DNA from: Prevotella sp. UBA2725
GTDB lineage: Bacteria > Bacteroidota > Bacteroidia > Bacteroidales > Bacteroidaceae
Assembly (NCBI GenBank): GCA_002353825.1
Contig: DEKJ01000053.1
Location: 1-7,040 of the forward strand
Length of the DNA: 7,040 nucleotides
Reading direction: 5' to 3'
Each line of letters begins with the position of its first letter. Positions within the stretch are counted from its first letter, which is position 1. Below, piece by piece: positions 1-6,016 of the stretch. Under the pieces are notes generated by a model. It worked only from the letters and a program-made list of their open reading frames with translations. It made no database searches and was not told the DNA's origin. The position numbers and the translations under genes were made by a program.

Positions 1-179
1 TCACCACTGACGAATGCCTCTCCGCGGATAAAATTATACTTTGACATCCTCTCAAAGGAATTATCGGAATCTTCACGATGATCAATATCCTAGTTACTGA
101 AGAAAATATAGTCAATGACTTTCTCATTCAATTCCCATGCCGGCTAGTAATCTATCTTGGTCAAAATCTGAGCATAATA

Positions 180-211
180 AAAGAGACCTGCCCAAACGGA
201 CAGGTCTCTTT
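180..211 (-). terminator. Intrinsic terminator of ppdK, probably bidirectional
   Basis: A 9-bp perfect stem (182-190 AGAGACCTG with 201-209 CAGGTCTCT) continues inward through one C-A mismatch and two more G-C pairs to an AAAC loop, and outward through two A-T pairs (180-181 with 210-211). Read leftwards, it starts about 25 nt after the ppdK stop and is followed by TTTTATT, the expected U tract. The other side is also T-rich (TTTCTTTA), so it could stop transcripts arriving from the left as well. No other hairpin of this strength lies near the ppdK end. Confidence 0.88.
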
Positions 212-235
212 CTTTATGTCATGTAAGTGTGATTA

Positions 236-2956
236 TTATTCCTCTACGGCTGCCTGTGCGGCGGCCAGACGCGCGATAGGAACGCGGAACGGAGAGCAGC
301 TCACGTAGTCGAGGCCGGTACGGTGACAGAACTTCACGGAAGAAGGCTCACCGCCATGCTCACCACAGATACCGCACTTCAGCGTCGGGTTCGTGGAGCG
401 GCCTTTCTTCACACCCATCTCAACAAGCTGACCGACACCTGTCTGGTCGAGGACCTGGAACGGGTCAACCTCAAGGATCTTCTGATCGAGATAGGTCGGC
501 AGGAAGCGGGCGACATCGTCGCGGCTGTAGCCGAATGTCATCTGTGTCAGGTCGTTGGTACCGAAGGAGAAGTAATCGGCATGCTTGGCAATCTGGTCAG
601 CGGTCAGGGCAGCACGCGGAATCTCAATCATCGTACCGAGCTTGAACTCGATGCTTGCGCCCTTCTCCTGGAACAGCTCCTTAGCGGCAGTCTTGATGAC
701 CTGCTGCTGAGCCTCAAGCTCTTTCTCTGTACCCACGAGCGGCACCATGATCTCCGGCTTAGGATTGAAGCCCTCGCTCTTCAACTGCAGCGCAGCACCG
801 AGGATAGCCTTCGTCTGCATAGCTGTGATCTCCGGATAAGTGATACCGAGACGGCAGCCACGGAGACCCAGCATCGGGTTAACCTCAGCGAGCGAAGCCA
901 CACGCTTCTGGATGAACTCCAGGCTCTTGCCCATCTCCTGAGCCATCGCCTTCTGACCCTTGAGATCGTGAGGAACGAACTCGTGGAGAGGAGGATCGAG
1001 CAGACGGATGTTCACAGGCATGCCATCCATGCACTTCAAAATACCATAGAAGTCTTTCTCCTGCAACGGCAGCAGCTTAGCAAGTGCCACTTCACGGCCG
1101 GCCTTATCCTCGGCGAGAATCATCTCGCGCATAGCCTTGATCTTATCATTGTCGAAGAACATGTGCTCCGTACGGCACAGACCGATACCGATGGCACCGA
1201 AGTTCTTTGCCACCTCAGCATCGTGCGGCGTATCAGCGTTCGTGCGCACCACCATGCGCGTATATTTATCACAGAGTTTCATCAGTTCAGCGAAGTCGCC
1301 GGAAACCGTTGCAGGCTTCGTTGTCACCTCACCCTGATAAACCTCACCGGTAGAGCCATTGAGTGAGATGTAGTCACCCTCATGGAGCACCACACCATCG
1401 ATCTCCACCGTGCGAGCCTTGTAGTCGACGAGGATAGCACCTGCACCGGACACGCAGCATTTACCCATACCACGAGCCACCACAGCAGCGTGCGAGGTCA
1501 TACCGCCACGAGCTGTGAGGATACCCTCTGCAGCTGACATACCAGCGAGATCCTCCGGAGAAGTCTCGATACGGACCATGACAACATTGTGACCCTCATC
1601 ATGCCATTTAGCTGCATCGTCAGCGAAGAACACGATCTGACCGCAGGCAGCACCCGGAGAAGCGGGAAGACCACGCGTCAGAACCTTAGCTTTAGCCAAA
1701 GCCTCCTTGTCGAAAACCGGGTGGAGAAGCTCATCAAGCTTGTTCGGCTCACAGCGCTCAATGGCTGTCTTCTCATCGATCTCACCCTCGCGCAGTAGAT
1801 CCATGGCGATCTTCACCATAGCCGTACCTGTGCGCTTACCGTTACGTGTCTGAAGGAACCACAGTTTGCCTTCCTGGACTGTGAACTCCATGTCCTGCAT
1901 GTCGTGATAGTGCTTTTCGAGCTTGTCCTGCAGAGCGTTGAGCTGATTGTAGATCTCCGGCATAGCCTCTTCCATGGAAGGGAACTTGGCGGCGCGGATC
2001 TCCTCAGAGATACCCTGCTGCTTAGCCCAGCGGAGTGAGCCTTCCTTCGTGATCTGCTGCGGTGTACGGATACCGGCCACAACATCCTCACCCTGAGCGT
2101 TGACGAGGTACTCGCCATTGAAGCGGTTCTCACCCGTGGCAGCGTCGCGACTGAAGCATACACCTGTGGCTGATGTGTCACCCATGTTACCGAAGACCAT
2201 GGCCATGACGGTCACGGCTGTACCCCATTCCTGCGGGATGCCTTCCATCTTACGGTAGAGGATGGCACGCTCATTCATCCACGAGTCGAAGACGGCGCAG
2301 ATAGCGCCCCAGAGCTGATCGATAGGATTCTCGGGGAAGACCTCACCGGTACGCTCTTTGATGGCAGCCTTGAAGAGGGTTACGAGCTCTTTGAGCTCAT
2401 CGACGTTCATTTCGTTGTCGAGCACAATGCCGCGCTTGCTCTTCACCTGTTCGATGATTGCCTCGAAGGGGTCGATGTCGTCCTTATTGGCTGGTTTCAT
2501 GCCGAGCACCACGTCACCGTACATTTGTACGAAACGACGGTAACTGTCGTAAGCGAAACGCTCGTTGCCGGTCTTCTTGGCTAGACCCACAACTACCTTA
2601 TCGTTCAGACCGAGGTTGAGGATGGTGTCCATCATACCTGGCATGGAAGCGCGGGCACCGGAGCGCACACTGACGAGCAGCGGGTTCTCAGCGTCGCCGA
2701 AGCGCAGACCCATGAGGTTCTCAATGTGGTGTACACTCTTCTCCACATCATCTTTCAGTAAGGCTACAACATCAGCCTTGCCTTTCTCAAAATACTCGTT
2801 GCAAACTTCCGTGGTGATGGTGAAGCCGGGAGGCACAGGCACACCGATAAGATTCATCTCGGCAAGGTTAGCGCCCTTACCGCCTAACAGGTTTCTCATG
2901 TCGGCACGGCCTTCAGCCTTACCGTTTCCAAAGGTATAAACCCTTTTTTCGTTCAT
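236..2956 (-). CDS. ppdK: Pyruvate, phosphate dikinase
   Basis: A complete 906-residue PPDK of normal bacterial length. The cytosolic enzyme reversibly converts pyruvate, ATP and Pi to PEP, AMP and PPi. In anaerobic Bacteroidetes it can serve either PPi-linked glycolysis or PEP formation. The N-terminal ATP-grasp part has GGKGANLAEM at 25-34, SVRSGAR at 96-102 (R98), Q288/E290 and QTR at 369-371. The central swivelling domain has GGMTSHAAVVARG at 484-496 with phosphocarrier His489. The C-terminal TIM barrel has R595 (CRTEHMF), R651 (RLLDPPLHEF), E778 (IEIPRA), N801 (GTNDLTQ) and the acid/base Cys864 in GICGEHGGEP. These match the catalytic set known from Clostridium symbiosum PPDK, and none is missing. 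The start ATG at 2956 has no Shine-Dalgarno site, as is common in this phylum, and gives the expected N-terminus. It is monocistronic, with its own promoter about 90 bp upstream and a strong terminator after the stop. Confidence 0.98.
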   Translation of the reverse strand: MNEKRVYTFGNGKAEGRADMRNLLGGKGANLAEMNLIGVPVPPGFTITTEVCNEYFEKGKADVVALLKDDVEKSVHHIENLMGLRFGDAENPLLVSVRSGARASMPGMMDTILNLGLNDKVVVGLAKKTGNERFAYDSYRRFVQMYGDVVLGMKPANKDDIDPFEAIIEQVKSKRGIVLDNEMNVDELKELVTLFKAAIKERTGEVFPENPIDQLWGAICAVFDSWMNERAILYRKMEGIPQEWGTAVTVMAMVFGNMGDTSATGVCFSRDAATGENRFNGEYLVNAQGEDVVAGIRTPQQITKEGSLRWAKQQGISEEIRAAKFPSMEEAMPEIYNQLNALQDKLEKHYHDMQDMEFTVQEGKLWFLQTRNGKRTGTAMVKIAMDLLREGEIDEKTAIERCEPNKLDELLHPVFDKEALAKAKVLTRGLPASPGAACGQIVFFADDAAKWHDEGHNVVMVRIETSPEDLAGMSAAEGILTARGGMTSHAAVVARGMGKCCVSGAGAILVDYKARTVEIDGVVLHEGDYISLNGSTGEVYQGEVTTKPATVSGDFAELMKLCDKYTRMVVRTNADTPHDAEVAKNFGAIGIGLCRTEHMFFDNDKIKAMREMILAEDKAGREVALAKLLPLQEKDFYGILKCMDGMPVNIRLLDPPLHEFVPHDLKGQKAMAQEMGKSLEFIQKRVASLAEVNPMLGLRGCRLGITYPEITAMQTKAILGAALQLKSEGFNPKPEIMVPLVGTEKELEAQQQVIKTAAKELFQEKGASIEFKLGTMIEIPRAALTADQIAKHADYFSFGTNDLTQMTFGYSRDDVARFLPTYLDQKILEVDPFQVLDQTGVGQLVEMGVKKGRSTNPTLKCGICGEHGGEPSSVKFCHRTGLDYVSCSPFRVPIARLAAAQAAVEE

Positions 2957-3046
2957 AAATATAGTGTTTTATATATTATATTAATGTGTGATTGCGTCGT
3001 ATAGTTTCTTACTTGTTAAAGTCAGACATTTGCTATGTTTACTTTG

Positions 3047-3078
3047 CAAAGATACTATAATACTTTCAATAATGCAAA
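3047..3078 (-). promoter_or_regulatory. ppdK promoter (Bacteroidetes sigma-ABfr type)
   Basis: On the minus strand, TATCTTTG (3054 to 3047) fits the -7 consensus TAnnTTTG exactly. A TTTG (3078 to 3075) lies 20 bp upstream as the -33 box. Both elements and the spacing match the known Bacteroidetes housekeeping promoter. Transcription should start near 3040, giving a leader of roughly 85 nt. The position was inferred from the pattern only. Confidence 0.78.
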
Positions 3079-3146
3079 GGAATTTGAAAAAAATATTGCT
3101 TTGTAACCATATTTTTTTGTGTGAGCGCAAACAATTGGGTAAAAGT

Positions 3147-3178
3147 TTTGCTCATGCCACAGTTTTCGAGTAATTTTG
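3147..3178 (+). promoter_or_regulatory. rlmD promoter (Bacteroidetes sigma-ABfr type)
   Basis: TTTG at 3147-3150, a 20-bp spacer, and TAATTTTG at 3171-3178, which is an exact TAnnTTTG. Transcription should begin near 3184, about 20 bp before the palindromic element. The whole element would then sit in a leader of about 325 nt ahead of rlmD. I found no equally good promoter between the element and the rlmD start; a TTGA (3472) / TAATACAA (3491) pair is off-consensus with a 15-bp spacer. Confidence 0.72.
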
Positions 3179-3231
3179 CAGTAGAAATACGGTTGAACAC
3201 TAATGCCCTCGGAGAGGGCAAACAAGGTTAG

Positions 3232-3265
3232 CCCCAGGTAAGGAGCGCAGCGACGCAACCTGGGG
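3232..3265 (+). repeat. Module B hairpin, left copy
   Basis: CCCCAGGT (3232-3239) pairs with ACCTGGGG (3258-3265) to give an 8-bp perfect stem over an 18-nt loop that contains GGAGCGCAGCGAC. The inverted partner is at 3391-3424. The innermost stem pair is T-A here and C-G in the partner, so pairing is kept while the sequence differs. Confidence 0.85.
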
Positions 3266-3295
3266 TTTGGAAGTGAAGAGCGCATGTTGATTTGT

Positions 3296-3360
3296 GTCCT
3301 CGAAGAGGGCGAACCGTGGCGGGGTGCTGGGTCTTAAATGGGTTCGCCCTCTTCGAGGAC
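3296..3360. repeat. Inner perfect inverted repeat (module A' pair)
   Basis: The 20 nt at 3296-3315 (beginning GTCCTCGAAGAGGGC) are exactly complementary to 3341-3360, separated by a 25-nt loop (3316-3340). This is the central stem of the composite element. Each arm is also a near-palindrome related to module A, with GAA replacing GGA in the small loop and one C changed to T in the stem. No run of T follows the arm on either strand, so it is not a standard intrinsic terminator. Confidence 0.9.
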
Positions 3361-3390
3361 GACCGTTAAGTTAAAAATTGCTCACTCCAC

Positions 3391-3424
3391 CCCCAGGCTT
3401 TGTCGCTACGCTCCTTGCCTGGGG
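3391..3424 (-). repeat. Module B hairpin, right (inverted) copy
   Basis: CCCCAGGC (3391-3398) pairs with GCCTGGGG (3417-3424) over an 18-nt loop. Read on the minus strand it matches the left copy except for a few positions. In the loop, GGAGCGTAGCGAC replaces GGAGCGCAGCGAC. The closing pair nearest the loop is C-G instead of T-A. Confidence 0.85.
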
Positions 3425-3507
3425 TTAACCTAATTCGCCCTCTCCGAGGGCGTCCCGTTCCATGAATAAAGTTGATTTTTACAATTAGATTAATACAATA
3501 ACAAGAT

Positions 3508-4980
3508 ATGAGCAGAAAGAACAAGCCCAACACGATTCTTGAGGGTGTCACTATAGAGGCTATTGCGGCTGAAGGCAAGTGCCTGTTCCATCACGACGAC
3601 TATGTGGTCTTCGTGCCATTTTGTGTACCCGGCGACATTGTCGATGTGGAGATCTATCGCAAGAAACACAAATATGCAGAAGGTCGTGTCGTCAAATTCA
3701 TCAAGAAGAGTGAGGTTCGTGCTGAACCTTTCTGCCAGCATTTTGGTATCTGTGGCGGCTGCAAGTGGCAGAACCTGCCTTACGAGGAGCAGCTGAAAGC
3801 TAAGCAGCAGCAGGTCTACGACCAATTGACGCGTATCGGAAAGATTGAGTTGCCGCCCATTACCCCGATTCTTGGTTCGGTGAAGACCACGGAGTATCGC
3901 AACAAACTCGAGTTTGGTTGCTGCGACCGCCGTTGGTTTACGAAAGAGGAGCTTGCTGACGAAAGCCTAACGCTTGAGGGTCAGAACCACTCTGCCATTG
4001 GCTTCCATATCACGGGCGCCTTCGATAAGATCTACCCCATTCGCAAGTGCTGGCTCATGGATGACCTGCACAATCAGATCCGCAATGAGATAGAGCGCTA
4101 TGCCAAAGAGATTGGTATATCGTTCTACGATGTCCGTGCGCAGAAAGGACTGCTCCGCAACCTCATGTTCCGCAACTCGAACACGGGTGAGTGGATGCTG
4201 CTCATACAGTTCCATTACGACAATCCCGGCGATGAGCAGTTGGCCCAGCAGCTCATGCTGCATATTGCCGACATGTTCCCGCAGATTTCCTCGCTGATCT
4301 ATGTAAACAATCAGAAAGGTAACGATACCATCGGTGACCTCGAACTGACGACCTTCAAAGGCACTGACTTCATCTATGAGATGATGGGTGACCTGAAATT
4401 CAAGGTAGGTCCGAAGAGTTTCTATCAGACGAATACGGAGCAGGCGCACCGCCTCTACGATGTAGCAAAGAGCTTTGCGTTTGCAACTCCTAACTCAACT
4501 CCTAACTCCTATCTCCTAACTCCTAACTCTCAAAAGAAGCCTCTCATCTACGACCTTTACACGGGCACGGGAACGATTGCCAACTATGTGGCGCGTCAGG
4601 CGCGAGAGGTCATCGGTATCGAGTATGTGCCGGAGGCAATTGAGGATGCGAAGGTCAACAGTAGCATCAACAATATCACGAACACGAAGTTCTTTGCCGG
4701 TGACATGCGTAAGATCCTCACCGATGACTTTATCGCGGAGCACGGCCGCCCCGATATCATCATCACCGACCCACCGCGCGCCGGAATGCATCCCGATGTA
4801 GTGAACGTTATCCTCAATGCCCGTCCCCGCCGCATCGTGTACGTCTCCTGCAACCCCGCCACACAGGCGCGTGACCTCCAGCTCCTCGATGCTGCGTATA
4901 AGGTAGTGGCTGTCCAGCCCGTAGACATGTTCCCCCATACCCCGCATGTGGAGAATGTGGTACGGTTGGAACGTAAATAA
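3508..4980 (+). CDS. rlmD: 23S rRNA (uracil-5-)-methyltransferase, RlmD/RumA family
   Basis: A complete 490-residue protein. The family uses SAM to methylate C5 of a uridine in RNA, for RlmD the conserved 23S rRNA U1939 (E. coli numbering). A TRAM-type RNA-binding domain spans about 10-66. The [4Fe-4S] cluster cysteines are C76, C82 and C85 (CX5CGGC), with C181 (IRKCW) as the likely fourth. The Rossmann-like domain has motif I DLYTGTGTIANYVA (349-362), DPPRAGMH (421-428), the nucleophile Cys448 in SCNPATQARDL, and the general base Glu482 in HVENVV. All catalytic residues are present. Residues 327-342 (TPNSTPNSYLLTPNSQ) are an unusual insertion encoded by a heptamer repeat, between the central domain and motif I. 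The start ATG lacks a Shine-Dalgarno site. No terminator hairpin follows the stop, so some readthrough towards rpoD is possible. Paralogues such as RlmCD-type enzymes are hard to separate by sequence alone, so the exact target uridine is inferred. Confidence 0.95.
   Translation: MSRKNKPNTILEGVTIEAIAAEGKCLFHHDDYVVFVPFCVPGDIVDVEIYRKKHKYAEGRVVKFIKKSEVRAEPFCQHFGICGGCKWQNLPYEEQLKAKQQQVYDQLTRIGKIELPPITPILGSVKTTEYRNKLEFGCCDRRWFTKEELADESLTLEGQNHSAIGFHITGAFDKIYPIRKCWLMDDLHNQIRNEIERYAKEIGISFYDVRAQKGLLRNLMFRNSNTGEWMLLIQFHYDNPGDEQLAQQLMLHIADMFPQISSLIYVNNQKGNDTIGDLELTTFKGTDFIYEMMGDLKFKVGPKSFYQTNTEQAHRLYDVAKSFAFATPNSTPNSYLLTPNSQKKPLIYDLYTGTGTIANYVARQAREVIGIEYVPEAIEDAKVNSSINNITNTKFFAGDMRKILTDDFIAEHGRPDIIITDPPRAGMHPDVVNVILNARPRRIVYVSCNPATQARDLQLLDAAYKVVAVQPVDMFPHTPHVENVVRLERK
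4485..4531 (+). repeat. Intragenic degenerate heptamer array (unit AACTCCT) inside rlmD
   Basis: The units read AACTCCT (4485), AACTC (4492, two bases short), AACTCCT (4497), AACTCCT (4504), ATCTCCT (4511), AACTCCT (4518) and AACTCTC (4525): six heptamers and one pentamer, 47 bp. The array starts at the third base of codon 326 and keeps the rlmD frame, coding for residues 327-342. Seven is not a multiple of three, so adding or losing one unit would shift the frame: by my reading, gain leads to a TGA at 4641-4643 and loss to a TAG at 4799-4801. Both lie before the catalytic Cys448 codon (4849-4851). Confidence 0.9.
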
Positions 4981-5035
4981 TTGAATAAAATACAAAAATA
5001 AATATAAAACGGATACAACATTGGCGATTTTTTAT

Positions 5036-5043
5036 TAACTTTG
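5036..5043 (+). promoter_or_regulatory. rpoD -7 promoter box
   Basis: TAACTTTG matches TAnnTTTG exactly, 100 bp before the rpoD start, and is followed by CAACC, so transcription should start near 5049. No TTTG lies at the usual 19-21 bp upstream. The nearest candidate is ATTG at 5020-5023, only 12 bp away. The call therefore rests on the -7 box and its position. Confidence 0.55.
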
Positions 5044-5053
5044 CAACCTAATT

Positions 5054-5068
5054 GGGCGTATTACGCCC
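5054..5068 (+). other. Leader hairpin 1 upstream of rpoD
   Basis: GGGCGT (5054-5059) pairs with ACGCCC (5063-5068) over an ATT loop, a 6-bp GC-rich stem in an otherwise AT-rich leader. It begins just downstream of the predicted start site, so it would lie near the 5' end of the rpoD mRNA. There is no U tract after it, so it is not an obvious terminator for rlmD. A role in mRNA stability is possible but not shown. Confidence 0.5.
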
Positions 5069-5104
5069 TAATGATAGATATATACATTTATTCTTCATAG
5101 GTAT

Positions 5105-5118
5105 TAAGGGAAACCTTA
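5105..5118 (+). other. Leader hairpin 2 upstream of rpoD, GAAA tetraloop
   Basis: TAAGG (5105-5109) pairs with CCTTA (5114-5118) across a GAAA loop, a GNRA-type tetraloop. It ends 25 nt before the rpoD ATG. The AAGGT at 5131-5135, 8 nt before the ATG, could act as a Shine-Dalgarno-like site and lies outside the hairpin. Short stems arise easily by chance. Confidence 0.35.
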
Positions 5119-5143
5119 TTTATTTAAAGCAAGGTAATAAGAA

Positions 5144-6016
5144 ATGCGTCAGTTAAAGATTCAGAAAAGCATTACTAACCGCTCCAGCGAGGCATTGGAC
5201 AAGTATCTCGTAGAGATTGGTCGTGTCCCAATGATCAGCGTGGACGAGGAGATTGAGTTGGCACAGAAGATCCGCAAAGGCGGTCGCGAAGGCGAGCGCG
5301 CTAAGGAGAAACTGGTGAAAGCCAATCTGAGGTTCGTTGTGTCTGTGGCTAAGCAGTACCAGCATCAGGGTCTTGGCCTTACCGACCTTATCGATGAGGG
5401 CAATATCGGACTGGTGAAGGCTGCAGAGAAGTTTGACGAGACGCGAGGCTTCAAGTTCATTTCCTATGCCGTTTGGTGGATCCGTCAGAGCATCCTGCAG
5501 GCTATCGCTGAGCAGAGCCGTATCGTGCGTCTGCCGCTCAACCAGGTTGGCGCTCTGTCGAAGATTAACTCTGAGATTTCTAAGTTTGAGCAGAAGAACC
5601 AGCGTCGTCCCTCCGTGCAGGAGCTCTCGTCGCTGACGAATATCGATGAGACGAAGATCGACCAGACCATCAAGGCCGATAACCATCACATGAGTATCGA
5701 TGCTCCGTTCCAGGAGGATGACGACAACTCTATGGCCGACGTCTTAGCTTCCGGCGATGACAGTCGTGCTGACAAGCAGGTCGATTACGAGAGTATGGCT
5801 AAGGAACTCGACACCGTGCTGCGCAACGTGCTGAAAGATCGTGAGATCACCATCGTGCGTGAGTGCTTCGGTATCGGCTGCCATGAGAAGGGACTTGAGG
5901 AGATCGGCGATCAGCTCGGCCTGACCCGTGAGCGCGTGCGTCAGATCCGTGAGAAGAGCATCGTCAAACTGCGTGAGAGCGGTTACGCCAAGTTGCTCAT
6001 CAAGTACTTGGGTTAA
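5144..6016 (+). CDS. rpoD: Primary (housekeeping) RNA polymerase sigma factor, Bacteroidetes RpoD / sigma-ABfr type
   Basis: A 290-residue sigma-70 family protein that directs RNA polymerase to housekeeping promoters. Domains in order: a short N-terminus with no region 1.1; region 1.2 at about 16-46 (LDKYLVEIGRVPMIS); region 2 at about 56-126, including the core-binding DLIDEGNIGLVKAAEKFD (81-98) and the -10 recognition and melting part RGFKFISYAVWWIRQSI (101-117); region 3 at about 127-200; an acidic linker (EDDDNSMAD, 191-199); and region 4 at about 222-285 with the helix-turn-helix IGDQLGLTRERVRQIREKS (254-272). The length and missing region 1.1 are typical of the Bacteroidetes primary sigma rather than of long proteobacterial RpoD. 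It is probably the factor that reads the TAnnTTTG promoters in this window. It has its own -7 box and a leader of about 95 nt. Its stop overlaps the end of the convergent DUF2400 gene by 17 bp. Confidence 0.95.
   Translation: MRQLKIQKSITNRSSEALDKYLVEIGRVPMISVDEEIELAQKIRKGGREGERAKEKLVKANLRFVVSVAKQYQHQGLGLTDLIDEGNIGLVKAAEKFDETRGFKFISYAVWWIRQSILQAIAEQSRIVRLPLNQVGALSKINSEISKFEQKNQRRPSVQELSSLTNIDETKIDQTIKADNHHMSIDAPFQEDDDNSMADVLASGDDSRADKQVDYESMAKELDTVLRNVLKDREITIVRECFGIGCHEKGLEEIGDQLGLTRERVRQIREKSIVKLRESGYAKLLIKYLG

Larger units (their letters stand above)
3205..3451. repeat. Nested palindromic element, 247 bp (REP/BIME-like composite, order A-B-A'-loop-A'-B-A)
   Basis: Two module types are arranged as one large inverted repeat. 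Module A (3205-3219, GCCCTCGGAGAGGGC) is repeated as its exact reverse complement at 3437-3451. Module B (3232-3265) recurs inverted at 3391-3424 with a few differences. A variant of A, called A' (3296-3315), is repeated as an exact 20-nt reverse complement at 3341-3360 around a 25-nt loop. Homology between the half-elements also covers the GGTTA before module B. Modules A and B are each small hairpins themselves, so transcripts could fold either as several local hairpins or as one long arm. There is no transposase gene in it. The architecture resembles bacterial REP/BIME or MITE-like elements, but I cannot name a family. The A, B and A' stems are markedly richer in G+C than the AT-rich DNA on either side. 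Confidence 0.92.
2957..3507. other. Divergent intergenic region ppdK / rlmD (551 bp, no gene)
   Basis: No convincing gene lies here. From left to right it holds the AT-rich ppdK leader (2957-3042), the ppdK promoter (3047-3078, leftward), a 68-bp AT-rich stretch, the rlmD promoter (3147-3178, rightward), the nested palindromic element (3205-3451), and a 56-bp AT-rich run to the rlmD ATG. The stretch between the promoters has one small dyad, TTTGTG (3116-3121) against CGCAAA (3126-3131), with one G-T pair. It could be a regulator site but is too weak to call. The short reading frames that cross the palindrome are by-products of the repeat. Confidence 0.85.

Noticed and set aside
90..146. TAG read as glutamine (alternative code, as in some crAss-like phages)
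   Set aside because: Only two TAGs in a short, unidentified frame, beside an ordinary chromosomal gene. All confirmed genes here end with TAA or TGA and contain no in-frame TAG, so there is no real support for recoding.
78..308. Small plus-strand open frame across the ppdK terminator
   Set aside because: It runs through the terminator hairpin and into the antisense of the ppdK end, and its C-terminal half is only PPDK shadow.
323..1366. Long open frame (347 codons) on the plus strand opposite ppdK
   Set aside because: It lies wholly inside a full-length PPDK with every catalytic residue present. The protein is a run of Leu, His, Arg and Glu with no recognisable domain, which is typical of the antisense of a well-expressed gene.
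3205..3451. CRISPR array or intrinsic terminator as explanation of the repeats
   Set aside because: The copies alternate in orientation and have no regular unique spacers, so this is not CRISPR. No U tract follows the main stems, so it is not a standard terminator.
3055..3578. Two short minus-strand open frames (3055-3285 and 3366-3578) covering the palindromic element
   Set aside because: Their sequences are translations of repeat modules A and B and one runs into rlmD antisense. They have no protein-like conservation signal and would be mis-annotations.
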